Positions 1 through 8,930 of a DNA stretch of 64,000 bases are shown here, piece by piece. Under the pieces are notes generated by a model. That model had not been told where the DNA came from. It did no database searches and saw only the letters and a list, made by a program, of their open reading frames with translations. The stretch lies in assembly GCF_018327705.1 (NCBI RefSeq), contig NZ_BNEM01000002.1, forward strand, positions 2,294,001 to 2,358,000, in the 5' to 3' direction. The first letter of the stretch is position 1, and each line of letters opens with the position of its first letter. The position numbers were made by a program, and so were the translations under genes. This DNA comes from Catellatospora sp. TT07R-123 (GTDB lineage Bacteria > Actinomycetota > Actinomycetes > Mycobacteriales > Micromonosporaceae).

Positions 1-286
1 AGCGCACCTTGTTCAGCCCGTAGTTGACCGCCATGGCGACGCCGTCGAAGCGGTACAGGTCGCGCACCAGCAGCGGCAGCAGCGACAGGGTCAGGTACCC
101 GTGGGCGATCGTGCCGCCGAACGGGCCGTGCGCGGCGCGCTCGGGATCGATGTGGATCCACTGGTCGTCGCCGGTCGCGGCGGCGAACGCGTCCACCCGC
201 TCCTGCTCGATGCGGTGCCACGGGCCCGGCCCGATCTCCTCGCCGATCGCGGCCGCCAGGTCGTCGGGGGACGTGAACACGCGCAT
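1..286 (-). CDS. MaoC-type (R)-enoyl-CoA hydratase-like protein, partial
   Basis: N-terminal 95 residues of a hot-dog-fold MaoC/NodN-type dehydratase; the C-terminus lies beyond the left edge. The hydratase-2 motif is present as ATGDDQWIHIDPERA (about residues 37-51), with D40/D41 and H45 as the likely catalytic pair, followed by PFGGTIAHGYLTLSLLP. The family hydrates or dehydrates (R)-3-hydroxyacyl-CoA thioesters in the cytoplasm. The ATG is preceded by a strong AGGAGG. It is separated from the upstream xylanase gene by a hairpin terminator, so it is probably transcribed on its own. Substrate cannot be inferred. Confidence 0.85.
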   Translation of the reverse strand, partial: MRVFTSPDDLAAAIGEEIGPGPWHRIEQERVDAFAAATGDDQWIHIDPERAAHGPFGGTIAHGYLTLSLLPLLVRDLYRFDGVAMAVNYGLNKVR

Positions 287-341
287 GCCGGGCTCCTCCT
301 GTACGCGGCTGCTCTGCCGCACCCGCATGGTAGCCGCGTAC

Positions 342-378
342 GCGTACGGCCCACCCGGGCAGTGGGTGGGCCGTACGC
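342..378 (-). terminator. Hairpin terminator after the xylanase gene
   Basis: A perfect 15-bp inverted repeat (342-356 with 364-378, 7-base loop) lies about 60 bases past the xylanase stop codon and before the MaoC-type gene. There is no T-tract, as is usual in actinomycetes. Confidence 0.7.
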
Positions 379-438
379 GCGGGCCGCGGTGGCCGGTCAG
401 ACCGATCCGTGCCGACCGGCCACCTGGTCAGGCGCGGG

Positions 439-2433
439 TCACGGCGTGGTGCAGGCGAAGCCGCTCGCCGTCGACGTGTCACCGTTCGGGCGGCTGACCT
501 GGAAGCCGAACGCCACGCTGGCACCCGGCGCCACCGTGGCGTTCCAGCCGACCGGCTTGACGGTCACGTTCTGGCCGCTGACGGTCACCGTGCCGTTCCA
601 GCTGCCGGAGATCGTGTGACCGGCGGGCAGCGTGAAGGTGACGGTCCAGCCGGTGATGGCGGAGGTCCCGGTGTTCTTGACGGTGACCGGGTCCATCACG
701 TAGCCGTTGCCCCACGAGGTCTGCACGGTCGCGGTGGCCGTGCAGCCGCCGGTGCCACCGCCGGAGGTGGTGACGGTGACCGTGTTGGACACCGACGAGA
801 GGTTGCCCGCCGCGTCCTTGGCCCGCACCTGGTAGCGGTACGAGGTGGACGCCGACAGCCCGCTGTCGGTGAACGACGTGGTGGCCGAGGAGCCGACGAC
901 CGCGAAGGAGCCGCCCGAGGTGCCGGGAGCGCGCAGGATGTCGTACCCGGTGACGCCGACGTTGTCGGTCGAACCGGTCCACGACAGGCCGGTGCCGGAG
1001 GCGGTGGTGCCCGAGGCGGCGAGGCTGCTCGGCGTGGACGGCGGCGTGGTGTCGCCGGTGCCGCCGGAGGTGGTGACGGTGACCGTGTTGGACACCGACG
1101 AGAGGTTGCCCGCCGCGTCCTTGGCCCGCACCTGGTAGCGGTACGAGGTGGACGCCGACAGCCCGCTGTCGGTGAACGACGTGGTGGCCGAGGAGCCGAC
1201 GACCGCGAAGGAGCCGCCCGAGGTGCCGGGAGCGCGCAGGATGTCGTACCCGGTGACGCCGACGTTGTCGGTCGAACCGGTCCACGACAGGCCGGTGCCG
1301 GAGGCGGTGGTGCCCGAGGCGGCCAGGTTGCTCGGCGCCGACGGTGCCGTCGTGTCGTTGTTCGGCGAGCCGCCCAGTGCGGTGTAGACCGCCGTGTACG
1401 ACGGCTTCACCTGGTAGTTCTCGTCGTAGATCAGCGCCGCGCCCTCACTGGGGAACGTGTCGGGCACCCACGAGTACTTGTCGGAGAAGCCCCAGATGGT
1501 GATGCCGGTGCAGGCCGAGACGGCCAGGCAGGCGTTGACCACGTTGGTGTAGTACTGCGCCTGGGTCGCGTCCTTGGCCGAGGTGCGCGGCGTGGGGATG
1601 CGGATGTCGAGCTCGGTGATGCGCACCGTCACGCCCAGCGCGGCGAACCGGGCGATGTTCTGCTGCATGTCGCCGGGGAAGCCGTACTGCGTCGACAGGT
1701 GGGTCTGCAGGCCCACGCAGTCGATCGGCACGCCCTGGCTCTTCAGCGTGCTGACCAGGTTGTACATCGCGGTGCTCTTGGCGTTGACGCCCTCGACGTT
1801 GTAGTCGTTGATGCACAGCTTCGCGTCGGCGTCGGCCGCGCGGGCGGCGCGGAACGCGTCGGCGATGAAGCCCGAGCCCAGCGTGTTGTACCAGAAGCTG
1901 GTCCGGTAACCGCCGTTCTCGTCGAAGACCTCGTTGACCACGTCCCACGACTGCACGACGGGGTTGCTGGCGAAGTGACCGACCACGTTGGCGATGTGGT
2001 TGTTCATGGCGGTGCGCATCGCCGTGGCACCCAGGCTCTGCACCCAGGAGGGGGTCTGGCTGTGCCAGACCAGGGTGTGGCCGTGCACGACCTGGTTGTT
2101 GGCGGTGGCGAAGGCGACGATCTGGTCGGCGCCGGTGTAGTTGAACTGGCCGTTGTTGGGCTCGGTCGAGTCCCACTTCATCGCGTTCTCGGGCGTGATC
2201 TGGCTGAATTCGGTCTGCGCGATGGAGCGGTAGGCCGACTCGTTGGCCAGCGGCCCGGTGGCGGCCGCGAACCCGATGAACTTGTTCTTCGCCGCGGCCA
2301 GGGTCCGCAGCGGGGTGGCGGCGCTGGCGGGCTCGGCCGCCAGCACCGGTACGGCGAACGCCGCCAGCAGCGCCGCCACGGCGACGGGTGCCAGGCGGCG
2401 TGCTCGGGCGACAGGGACGCTGCGATGCGTCAT
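439..2433 (-). CDS. Secreted modular GH10 endo-1,4-beta-xylanase (GH10-FnIII-FnIII-CBM2)
   Basis: 664 residues. A Tat/Sec-like signal peptide covers about residues 1-39 (arginines, hydrophobic core, ASAA). The GH10 barrel spans about 41-353: the acid/base is E168 in WDVVNEV and the nucleophile E274 in ITELDI; HGHTLVWHSQTPSW is also typical. Two fibronectin type III domains follow (about 361-456 and 462-557), nearly identical to each other, then a C-terminal CBM2 cellulose-binding module (about 564-664) with cysteines near each end. It hydrolyses xylan outside the cell. The ATG at 2433 was chosen because AGGAGG precedes it and the signal peptide starts there; upstream codons read through the promoter. 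A CebR-like operator lies about 130 bases upstream, implying induction by plant polysaccharide breakdown products. Confidence 0.96.
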   Translation of the reverse strand: MTHRSVPVARARRLAPVAVAALLAAFAVPVLAAEPASAATPLRTLAAAKNKFIGFAAATGPLANESAYRSIAQTEFSQITPENAMKWDSTEPNNGQFNYTGADQIVAFATANNQVVHGHTLVWHSQTPSWVQSLGATAMRTAMNNHIANVVGHFASNPVVQSWDVVNEVFDENGGYRTSFWYNTLGSGFIADAFRAARAADADAKLCINDYNVEGVNAKSTAMYNLVSTLKSQGVPIDCVGLQTHLSTQYGFPGDMQQNIARFAALGVTVRITELDIRIPTPRTSAKDATQAQYYTNVVNACLAVSACTGITIWGFSDKYSWVPDTFPSEGAALIYDENYQVKPSYTAVYTALGGSPNNDTTAPSAPSNLAASGTTASGTGLSWTGSTDNVGVTGYDILRAPGTSGGSFAVVGSSATTSFTDSGLSASTSYRYQVRAKDAAGNLSSVSNTVTVTTSGGTGDTTPPSTPSSLAASGTTASGTGLSWTGSTDNVGVTGYDILRAPGTSGGSFAVVGSSATTSFTDSGLSASTSYRYQVRAKDAAGNLSSVSNTVTVTTSGGGTGGCTATATVQTSWGNGYVMDPVTVKNTGTSAITGWTVTFTLPAGHTISGSWNGTVTVSGQNVTVKPVGWNATVAPGASVAFGFQVSRPNGDTSTASGFACTTP
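759..1325 (-). repeat. Tandem 303-bp duplication encoding the two FnIII domains
   Basis: The DNA from about 759-1022 recurs at about 1062-1325 with essentially no differences across some 260 bp (period 303 bp, 101 codons). Divergence begins only in the linkers. This indicates recent duplication or ongoing gene conversion. Confidence 0.9.
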
Positions 2434-2789
2434 TGTCTTTCCTCCTAGGGACGGGGCAGCTGTGCCGCATCGGCCGCGCACGACCCAGGTAGGGAGCGGT
2501 GCGGCGACGATCCGGGCAAGATCGGCGACGCAGCGGGGTCGGTCGCGGCCGATACGGCACACATCAATGGAAGCGCTCCCATTGTTCGGCCGCATCCCGT
2601 TGCAAGTCAACAACTTCCGGAAACTATCGGCCTTCGCCTATCCCGACCGTCGCGGCCGGAAGTTTCCGCGCTCAGCCCGCATCGCCGCCGTGGTCGGCGC
2701 GGTGCCGACCGCGAGCGGCGACCGACAATTCACGGAAAAATACCGGAAGGTGTACGGGTCCGAAGCCGCGCGACCGGCGGTCGGCGCCG
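2434..2789. other. Intergenic region: xylanase promoter and upstream elements
   Basis: A 356-base gap between the xylanase start and the end of the pentapeptide gene. It contains the xylanase Shine-Dalgarno, the CebR-like operator at 2565-2584, and an inverted repeat CGGAAACT (2618-2625) with AGTTTCCG (2661-2668). It is more AT-rich than its surroundings around 2580-2760. No credible gene is seen on either strand. Confidence 0.7.
2565..2584. promoter_or_regulatory. CebR/LacI-type operator upstream of the xylanase
   Basis: The 20-bp near-perfect palindrome CAATGGAAGCGCTCCCATTG has one mismatched pair. Its core TGGAAGCGCTCCCA differs by one base from the consensus TGGGAGCGCTCCCA bound by the LacI-family cello-oligosaccharide repressor CebR in streptomycetes. 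It lies about 130 bases upstream of the xylanase ATG. No LacI gene is present in the window, so the regulator would act in trans. Confidence 0.8.
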
Positions 2790-3383
2790 TCAGCGCACGA
2801 TCAGCCCGAGCGTCTGCGCGATCACGATGGCCTGGGCGTCGTCGATGGTCGCCCCGGCCAGTTCCAGTTCACCGGGGACGAACGCGGTCAGGTCGCTGCC
2901 GCGCAGGTCGGCCTTGCCGAACTTGGCCTTGGCCAGATGCGCCCCGGACAGGTCGGCGCTGACCACGGCGGCACCGGTCAGGTCGGCGCCGGTCAGGTCG
3001 ACCTCGCGCATGCGTACCCCGTCGAAGCTGGTGCGGCGCAGGTCGGCCCCGCTCAGCCCGACGAACGACCAGTCGCCGCCGACGACCCGCAGCGGCCGCA
3101 CCACGCACTCGGTGAACGTGCTGCCCACCATCTTGCAGCCGGTGAACTCGGCCTCGAACAGGTTGCACCGGGTGAACGTGCAGCGCAGGAACGCCGAGTC
3201 GGTGTGGTGCGAGGCGTTGAACCGCACGTTGCCGAAGACGCACTGCTCGAAGACGGCCCCCCGGGTCACCGCCTCGGTCAGGTCCACCTCGTGGAAGGAG
3301 CAGCGGACGAAGCGGCGCTCGGCGAACTCGTCGCCGTACCAGTCCTCGTCGCGGAAGACGGCGTCCTCGGTCACCTCGGTCAC
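2790..3383 (-). CDS. Pentapeptide-repeat protein
   Basis: 197 residues. From about residue 25 onward the chain consists of A(D/N)LXX-type pentapeptide repeats (for example LSGADLRRTSF, DLTGADLTGA, ADLSGAHLAKAKFGKADL), which form a right-handed quadrilateral beta-helix. Some members of the family (MfpA, Qnr) mimic DNA and protect gyrase from quinolones, but most are uncharacterised and nothing here decides the role. The start used is a GTG without a clear ribosome-binding site; another GTG three codons downstream is equally possible. No signal peptide, so cytoplasmic. Confidence 0.85.
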   Translation of the reverse strand: MTEVTEDAVFRDEDWYGDEFAERRFVRCSFHEVDLTEAVTRGAVFEQCVFGNVRFNASHHTDSAFLRCTFTRCNLFEAEFTGCKMVGSTFTECVVRPLRVVGGDWSFVGLSGADLRRTSFDGVRMREVDLTGADLTGAAVVSADLSGAHLAKAKFGKADLRGSDLTAFVPGELELAGATIDDAQAIVIAQTLGLIVR

Positions 3384-3430
3384 CGGCCCACCCTACCGAG
3401 GCCCGCCGGGGGCCGGACCCCGGCCGGACC

Positions 3431-4681
3431 TCAGGCGGTCGCGACCGGGACCGCCGCGGGCACCGCCGGGGCGCTGCGCAGGGCGCGCACCGCGGGCAGG
3501 GCGAGCAGCAGCAGCGCGGCCGGCGCGCCGACCGCGGTCATCGCGAACAGGGTCGGGCGCATGCCGAACGCGTCCGCGGCCGGACCGGCCACGGCCAGCC
3601 CCACCGCCATCAGCCCGGTCGACACCAGGTGGTCGTACGAGCTGACCCGCGACAGCGACGCCTGCGGCACGTGCTCCTGCAGCGCCGTCTCCCACAGCGT
3701 GAACGCCAGCGACACCGCGACGCCGGTGACCGCCTCCAGGGCCGCGATCACGAGCAGGTTCGGCCCGGCCCCGATGACCAGCGCCTGGCAGGAGGAGACG
3801 GCGAAGGCCACGGCGGCCACGATCAGCGGCCGCCGCACCCGTACCCGCAGCGCGATCAGGTCGCCGACGATCGAGCCGACGCCGAAGCCGGTCACCACGG
3901 CCGCCCAGCCCGCCGCGCCGCCGAACTCCCGCTCGGCCAGCACCGGGCCGAGCACGAACACCGACGGCAGCACGATCACGTGGTACACCGAGACCACGCC
4001 CATCGTCGCCCAGAGCCAGCTGCGCGAGCGCACCTCGGCGAACCCGTCGACGAGCTGCCGCAGGAACGGCGCGTGCTCGGCGGTGCTCTCCGGAGCGCGA
4101 GGATTCAGCCTGGCCAGGAAGTACGCGCTGACGCCGAAGGTCGCCGCGTCCAGCGCGATCGCGCCGCCCGGCCCGAAGCCCGCGATCAGGGCTCCCGCCA
4201 CCACCGGACCGATGACCACGCCGGTGGAGAAGGTGAAGCCGCGCAGGGCGTTGGCCTCCTGGAGCCGGTGCTGGCTCACCACCAGCGGCATCAGGCCGGT
4301 GGCGGCCGGGGTGAAGAAGGCGTCGGCGATGCCGAACAGGCCCATCAGCACGACGAGGTGCCAGACCCGGGCCGTGCCGGACAGCAGCAGCGCCGCGATG
4401 GCGGCCTGGAGCACGCCGCGCACCACGTCGCTGGCGAGCATGACGCGGTGGCGGGGCAGGCGGTCGGCCCATACGCCGCCGACCAGGGCGAACAGCAGGA
4501 ACGGCACGAGCGCGGCGGCGGCGACCAGGCCCACGTCGGAGGCGCTGCCGCCGACCGACAGCACCGCGAACGGCAGCGCGACCATGGTGATCCGGTCACC
4601 GAGCACCGACAGCAGCTGCCCGGCGAAATACCGGGCGAACTGCGGCTCCTCCCGCAGCACCGACGGCACCCCGACCCGCAT
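3431..4681 (-). CDS. MFS transporter (drug-exporter type)
   Basis: 416 residues with about 12 hydrophobic segments. The N-terminal half has VLGDRITMVALPFAV (TM1-2 region) and GGVWADRLPRHRVMLASD, the cytoplasmic loop 2-3 signature of the MFS; the organisation resembles the MFS_3/enterobactin-exporter-like group, a proton-coupled exporter family. The ATG at 4681 starts the TM-containing protein; the longer open frame upstream reads through a palindromic repeat and is low-complexity, so was rejected. Substrate unknown. It is divergent from the lipoprotein gene at 4948. Confidence 0.88.
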   Translation of the reverse strand: MRVGVPSVLREEPQFARYFAGQLLSVLGDRITMVALPFAVLSVGGSASDVGLVAAAALVPFLLFALVGGVWADRLPRHRVMLASDVVRGVLQAAIAALLLSGTARVWHLVVLMGLFGIADAFFTPAATGLMPLVVSQHRLQEANALRGFTFSTGVVIGPVVAGALIAGFGPGGAIALDAATFGVSAYFLARLNPRAPESTAEHAPFLRQLVDGFAEVRSRSWLWATMGVVSVYHVIVLPSVFVLGPVLAEREFGGAAGWAAVVTGFGVGSIVGDLIALRVRVRRPLIVAAVAFAVSSCQALVIGAGPNLLVIAALEAVTGVAVSLAFTLWETALQEHVPQASLSRVSSYDHLVSTGLMAVGLAVAGPAADAFGMRPTLFAMTAVGAPAALLLLALPAVRALRSAPAVPAAVPVATA

Positions 4682-4760
4682 GACGCCCACTCCCCTGACC
4701 CCGACACTCCCCGACCCCACGCACCCGCACCCCGCGCGCCCACGCGCCCACGCGCCCGTC

Positions 4761-4839
4761 AAGATCAGCCAAGTTGCCGGGCAATCGGGCGTATCTTGAC
4801 CGTCCAAGTGCCCGATTGCCAGGCAACTTGCGCGGTCTT
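4761..4839. repeat. Dispersed ~79-bp palindromic element, family B copy 1
   Basis: An imperfect inverted repeat with outer arms AAGATCA and CGGTCTT and long inner arms AAGTTGCCGGGCAATCGGGC and GCCCGATTGCCAGGCAACTT, around a centre containing GTATCTTGACCG. A near-identical element occurs at 30313-30390. This copy sits between the divergent MFS and lipoprotein genes. Confidence 0.85.
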
Positions 4840-4935
4840 GGGCACGGGGCTGGGAGCGGCGGAGCCGAAGGCCCAGGTTAGGGGGCGGGCGAGGGGGCGG
4901 CAAACGGGTTTCCGCACGTGATCACCGGTGGCGGC

Positions 4936-4950
4936 TACGATGCTCGCGTG
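4936..4950 (+). promoter_or_regulatory. Likely leaderless start: -10 element next to the GTG
   Basis: TACGAT (4936-4941) matches the TANNNT -10 consensus and ends six bases before the GTG at 4948. Transcription would therefore begin at or next to the start codon, and no Shine-Dalgarno is present. Confidence 0.5.
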
Positions 4951-5514
4951 CCCGCCCCCACCCCCCGCGCCGGGCGTACGGCGCTGACCGCGGTGCTCAT
5001 CCTGGCCGCCCTCACCGCACTGGCCTGCGGTGTCAAGCCCCAACGGGCCGACGTGGAGGGCACGGGCCCGTCCGGGGCGCCCGCCTCGACGGCCGCGCCG
5101 CAGGGGCCGCCGTCGGCGAAGGTCGGCCAGACGATCACCACCAGCGGCGGGCTGGGCGACAACCGGGTGTCGTACACCGTGGCGAAGGCCACCCGGCACA
5201 CCGCCGCCCCGGACAGCTCGCTGATCCGCCCGAAGAAGGGCGTGTTCGTGGCGCTGGCGGTCGAGGTGCGGGTCGTGTCGGGCAAGACCTATGCCTGCTA
5301 CTGCGACTTCGCGCTGGTCGCCGCCGACGGGTCGCTGTTCGAGCCGGTGCTGCCGTTCGGGTTCGACGACGGGATGCAGTCGGTGACCCTGAACAGCGGG
5401 GAGAAGGTCGCCGGGGTGGTCGTGTTCGACGTGCCGAAGGACGCGCTGGCGGGGCTGCGCGCCCAGCTGCGCCCGGACCTGGGCAACGACGTGCGCGGCT
5501 ACTGGACGCTCTGA
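4948..5514 (+). CDS. Putative lipoprotein, DUF4352-like
   Basis: 188 residues. A signal peptide with hydrophobic core TALTAVLILAALTAL ends in a lipobox-like ALAC with lipidation Cys at residue 27, followed by a Ser/Ala/Pro/Gly linker (about 35-60) and a beta-sandwich-like domain (about 62-188) reminiscent of DUF4352 extracellular domains: KVGQTITTSG, KKGVFVALAVEVRV and the late motif GEKVAGVVVFDVP. The domain contains a CYCDF pair of cysteines. GTG 4948 was preferred over GTG 4918 because the signal sequence begins there and a -10 element precedes it. It would be anchored to the outer face of the membrane; function unknown. Confidence 0.72.
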   Translation: MPAPTPRAGRTALTAVLILAALTALACGVKPQRADVEGTGPSGAPASTAAPQGPPSAKVGQTITTSGGLGDNRVSYTVAKATRHTAAPDSSLIRPKKGVFVALAVEVRVVSGKTYACYCDFALVAADGSLFEPVLPFGFDDGMQSVTLNSGEKVAGVVVFDVPKDALAGLRAQLRPDLGNDVRGYWTL

Positions 5515-5517
5515 GCG

Positions 5518-6117
5518 TCAGAAGAGGGCGGACAGCACGCCGGACTCGGCGATGATGACGGCGCCGATGAGGATGAACACGGCCGGGACCAGGCGGTGAC
5601 CGGCCTTCTCCAGTAGCGCGACCACGTGGCGATGGCCGCCGAGCCATGACCCGGCCAGGCACCACACCGCTGTCAGCAGTGCGAACACCGCGACGATGAC
5701 GATGCCCGCGCCGAGCCCGGCGGTGCGCAGCACCGGGGTGTAGACGGCGATGTTGTCGGCGCCGTTGGCGACGGTCACCCCGGCCACGGCCCACGCGGTG
5801 CGGGCGGGCACGGCGGGGCCGTCCTGGCCGTCGCCGGCGCGGTGGCGCAGCAGCGTGCGTACGCCCAGAGCCAGCGGGACCAGGCCGAGCAGCCCGACCC
5901 ACCGGCCCGGCACGACCGCCAGGCCCAGCGCGGCGGCGGCCGAGACGGCGATGAGCGCGGCGATGCCCGCGTACTGCCCGGCCCAGATCGCGCCCCGGGC
6001 CGGCACGCCCGAGGCGCGCGCGGACAGGAACAGCACCGTCAGCACGAGCAGGTCGTCGATGTTGGTGCCCGCGAACACGCCTGCGGCGGCGAGCGCGGTG
6101 CCGAGCGGCTGGGCCAT
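5518..6117 (-). CDS. CadD-like cadmium-resistance family transporter
   Basis: 199 residues, six predicted membrane segments in two halves. The duplicated family motifs are present: [10 protein letters not shown] near the N-terminus and [12 protein letters not shown] in the second half, each with acidic residues inside the membrane. This is the CadD family, related to the LysE superfamily, some of whose members export cadmium. The gene stands alone, convergent with the lipoprotein gene at only four bases distance. No metal-responsive regulator is nearby, so the actual substrate is uncertain. Confidence 0.85.
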   Translation of the reverse strand: MAQPLGTALAAAGVFAGTNIDDLLVLTVLFLSARASGVPARGAIWAGQYAGIAALIAVSAAAALGLAVVPGRWVGLLGLVPLALGVRTLLRHRAGDGQDGPAVPARTAWAVAGVTVANGADNIAVYTPVLRTAGLGAGIVIVAVFALLTAVWCLAGSWLGGHRHVVALLEKAGHRLVPAVFILIGAVIIAESGVLSALF

Positions 6118-6281
6118 GGCGGGCAGCCTACGGGGCGGCCGCCACGCCCGGCCCGTCCGGCTCGTTCGCCGAGACGGAGGCGCAGCGTGGCGATCATTTT
6201 CACCTATTCAAATCTGTCTACCTCATGCCTTATCCTCCGCAGGACCGGCAACCCCGGCACCACCGAAAAGAGGAGAACGGC

Positions 6282-8264
6282 GTGACGAGACACCCGATCC
6301 TGCGCGGCCTGGCGACTGTCGCCCTGGCCTGCGCCGCGACCCTGGGCGTGGGCATCCCCGCGCAAGCCGCCCCCGCCCCGGCCGCCGCCCTGGCGGCCAT
6401 CCCGGACATCTCGCTGACCAACGTCAAGGCGCACCTCCAGCAGCTCCAGACCATCGCCACCGCCAACGGCGGCAACCGCCGCTCGACCACGTCCGGATAC
6501 ACGGCCTCGGTGACCTACGTCTACGACAAGCTCGTCGCCGCCGGGTTCAGCGTGGTGAAGCAGAACTGCACCTCAGGGTGTACGTCGGGAGCCGGTCCGA
6601 ACGTGATCGCGGACTGGCCGGGCGGCGACGCCAACAGCGTCTACATGTTCGGCGCCCACCTGGACAGCGTCTCGGCCGGGCCGGGCATCAACGACAACGG
6701 CTCCGGCTCGGCGACGATCCTGGAGATGGCCCTCACGCTGGCCGCCACCAACCCGACGATGCTCAACCACGTCCGGTTCGGCTGGTGGACCGACGAGGAG
6801 CAGGGCCTCAACGGCTCTGATTTCTACGCCAACGCGCTGTCGTCGACCGAGCGCACCAAGATCAAGGCGTACTTCAACTTCGACATGGTCGCCTCCACCA
6901 ACGGCGGCTACTTCATCAACCGCATCACGTCCACCCCGGGTCAGGTGCTCAAGCAGTACTACGACACCAACTTCCCGGGGCTGGCACCGGAGGAGAACGT
7001 CGAGGGCGCCGGCCGGTCCGACGACGCATCCTTCAACGCCGTGGGCGTGCAGACCTCGGGCGTCGCCGCGGGCGCCAGCGCCAACAAGACGTCGGCGCAG
7101 GTCACCAAGTGGGGCGGCACCACGGGCGACTACGACCCGTGCTACCACTCGTCCTGCGACACATACCCGAGCAACATCAGCGACACCGTGCTGAACCGCT
7201 CCGGCGACGCCGCCGCGTACGCGCTGTGGACGCTGGCCGTCGCGCCCGCCCCGGCGGTCAACGACTTCTCCATCGCCGCCACGCCCGCCTCGGGCAGCAC
7301 CACCGCGGGCGGGTCGGTCACCTCGACCATCGGCACGGCGGTCACCAACGGCGCCGCGCAGACGGTGAACCTGACCGCTGCCGGGCTGCCCAGCGGTGCC
7401 ACCGCGTCGTTCAGCCCGGCGTCGGTCAGCTCGGGCGGGTCGTCCACGCTGACCGTCACCACCACGACCAGCACGCCGACGGGCACCTACCCGGTGACGG
7501 TGACCGGCACGGGCACCGACGCCACGCACACCGCGACGTTCACGCTGACCGTGGCCGGGCCGCCCGGCTGCACCAGCAGCAACGGCACCGACGTCACCAT
7601 CGCCGACCTGGCCACCGTCGAGTCGTCGATCACCGTGTCGGGCTGCGCGGGCAACGCGGGCTCGGCCAGCACGGTCGAGGTGCACATCGTGCACACGTAC
7701 CAGGGCGACCTGGCGGTGAACCTGGTCGCGCCGGACGGCAGCGCGTACCTGCTGCACAACCGGACCGGCGGCGCGACCGACAACATCGACCAGACCTACA
7801 CGGTCAACCTGTCGTCGGAGGTCGCCAACGGCACCTGGAAGCTGCGGGTGCAGGACGCCGCGTCGGGCGACGTGGGCTACATCAACTCCTGGACGCTGAG
7901 CCTCGGCGGCTCGGTGCCCCCGGCGTGCGGCGGCACCAACGGCACCGACGTGACGATCCCGGACAACACCACGGTCAACAGCACGATCGTGGTCTCCGGC
8001 TGCACCGGGACCGCCTCGGCGACCTCCACGGTGGAGGTGCACATCGTGCACACGTACAAGGGTGACCTGGTGGTGAGCCTGATCGCGCCGGACGGCAGCG
8101 CGTACGTGCTGTCCAACCGGGCGGGCGGCTCGGCCGACAACATCGACCAGACGTTCACGGTGAACCTGTCCACCGAGACCCGCAACGGCACCTGGACGCT
8201 GCGGGTGCAGGACGCGGCGGCTAACGACACCGGGTACCTCAACTCCTGGACGCTGACGCTGTAG
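6282..8264 (+). CDS. Secreted M28 zinc aminopeptidase with Ig-like and two proprotein-convertase P domains
   Basis: 660 residues. Signal peptide about 1-30 (GIPAQAA). The M28 catalytic domain (about 40-320) shows the zinc ligands expected of the Streptomyces griseus aminopeptidase family: H126 in GAHLDS, D138 in INDNGSG, E172/E173 in TDEEQG, D201 in FNFDMV and H289 in CYHSSCD. A Ser/Thr-rich Ig-like domain (about 325-425) and two homologous P_proprotein domains (about 430-545 and 550-660; repeated [13 protein letters not shown] and NSWTL) follow. It should release N-terminal residues from peptides outside the cell. GTG 6282 is preceded by AAGAGGAG. P domains usually sit on subtilases and metalloproteases, where they aid folding or binding. 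Confidence 0.93.
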   Translation: MTRHPILRGLATVALACAATLGVGIPAQAAPAPAAALAAIPDISLTNVKAHLQQLQTIATANGGNRRSTTSGYTASVTYVYDKLVAAGFSVVKQNCTSGCTSGAGPNVIADWPGGDANSVYMFGAHLDSVSAGPGINDNGSGSATILEMALTLAATNPTMLNHVRFGWWTDEEQGLNGSDFYANALSSTERTKIKAYFNFDMVASTNGGYFINRITSTPGQVLKQYYDTNFPGLAPEENVEGAGRSDDASFNAVGVQTSGVAAGASANKTSAQVTKWGGTTGDYDPCYHSSCDTYPSNISDTVLNRSGDAAAYALWTLAVAPAPAVNDFSIAATPASGSTTAGGSVTSTIGTAVTNGAAQTVNLTAAGLPSGATASFSPASVSSGGSSTLTVTTTTSTPTGTYPVTVTGTGTDATHTATFTLTVAGPPGCTSSNGTDVTIADLATVESSITVSGCAGNAGSASTVEVHIVHTYQGDLAVNLVAPDGSAYLLHNRTGGATDNIDQTYTVNLSSEVANGTWKLRVQDAASGDVGYINSWTLSLGGSVPPACGGTNGTDVTIPDNTTVNSTIVVSGCTGTASATSTVEVHIVHTYKGDLVVSLIAPDGSAYVLSNRAGGSADNIDQTFTVNLSTETRNGTWTLRVQDAAANDTGYLNSWTLTL

Positions 8265-8283
8265 CGATCTCGTCCGCACGACT

Positions 8284-8319
8284 CCGCGGCCCCGGGCATC
8301 ACACCGCCCGGGGCCGCGG
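8284..8319. terminator. Bidirectional terminator between convergent genes
   Basis: A 14-bp perfect GC-rich stem (8284-8297 with 8306-8319, 8-base loop) between the peptidase gene and the end of the conservon operon. Confidence 0.75.
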
Positions 8320-8351
8320 CCCGTTTCAGAGGGTCGAGCCCCTACCGGCGG

Positions 8352-8930
8352 TCAGGCCGGCTGGGGGGCGCTCATGACGTGTTCGAGCAGCGCCACGAGG
8401 ATCTCCTTCACCGAGTCTCGGCGGCGGGCGTCGCACAGCCGCACCGGGACGTGCGGGTCCAGGTTCAGGGCCTGCTCGACCTCGTCCGGCTGGTACACCT
8501 TCGCCCCGTCGAAGCAGTTCACCGCCACCACGAACGGCATGCCGCGCTGCTCGAAGTAGTCGATCGAGCCGAACGCGTCCTCCAGCCGCCGGGTGTCGGC
8601 CAGCACCACCGCCCCGATCGCCCCGTGCGCCAGCTCGTCCCACACGAACGCGAACCGCTGCTGGCCGGGGGTGCCGAACAGGTACAGCACCAGCTCCGCG
8701 CTGATGGTGATGCGGCCGAAGTCCAGTGCCACCGTGGTGGTGTTCTTGCCCTCCACCCCGGACACGTCGTCCACGCCGACGCTCTCGTCGGTGAGGTACT
8801 CCTCCGTCAGCAGCGGCGCGATCTCGCTGATCGTGTCGACGAGAGTCGTCTTGCCCACGCCGAAGCCGCCGGCGACCAGAATCTTGAACGCGGCCGGTAG
8901 CGGCGCGACGTCAGAGTGCTCGGATCCCAT
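8352..8930 (-). CDS. cvnD: Conservon GTPase CvnD
   Basis: 192-residue small Ras/MglA-like GTPase. The P-loop GGFGVGKTT lies at about residues 21-29, the switch II motif LFGTPGQQRF at about 85-94, and the base-recognition motif appears as NCFDGAK in place of NKxD, as is usual for this family. It is the fourth gene of a cvnA-B-C-D conservon, an actinomycete membrane-associated signalling unit likened to eukaryotic G-protein-coupled receptor systems. Its ATG at 8930 lies inside the end of cvnC, a 20-base overlap showing tight translational coupling. Confidence 0.93.
   Translation of the reverse strand: MGSEHSDVAPLPAAFKILVAGGFGVGKTTLVDTISEIAPLLTEEYLTDESVGVDDVSGVEGKNTTTVALDFGRITISAELVLYLFGTPGQQRFAFVWDELAHGAIGAVVLADTRRLEDAFGSIDYFEQRGMPFVVAVNCFDGAKVYQPDEVEQALNLDPHVPVRLCDARRRDSVKEILVALLEHVMSAPQPA

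Noticed and set aside
409-2448. Long plus-strand open frame opposite the xylanase
   Set aside because: Arg/Gly/Val-rich with no domain; a GC-bias shadow of the minus-strand gene, which has signal peptide and catalytic motifs.
2499-4799. Plus-strand frame of 766 codons over the pentapeptide and MFS genes
   Set aside because: Shadow of two well-supported minus-strand genes; low-complexity translation.
4682-4903. N-terminal extension of the MFS exporter
   Set aside because: Reads through the family B palindrome and lacks membrane or conserved residues; ATG 4681 starts the transporter proper.
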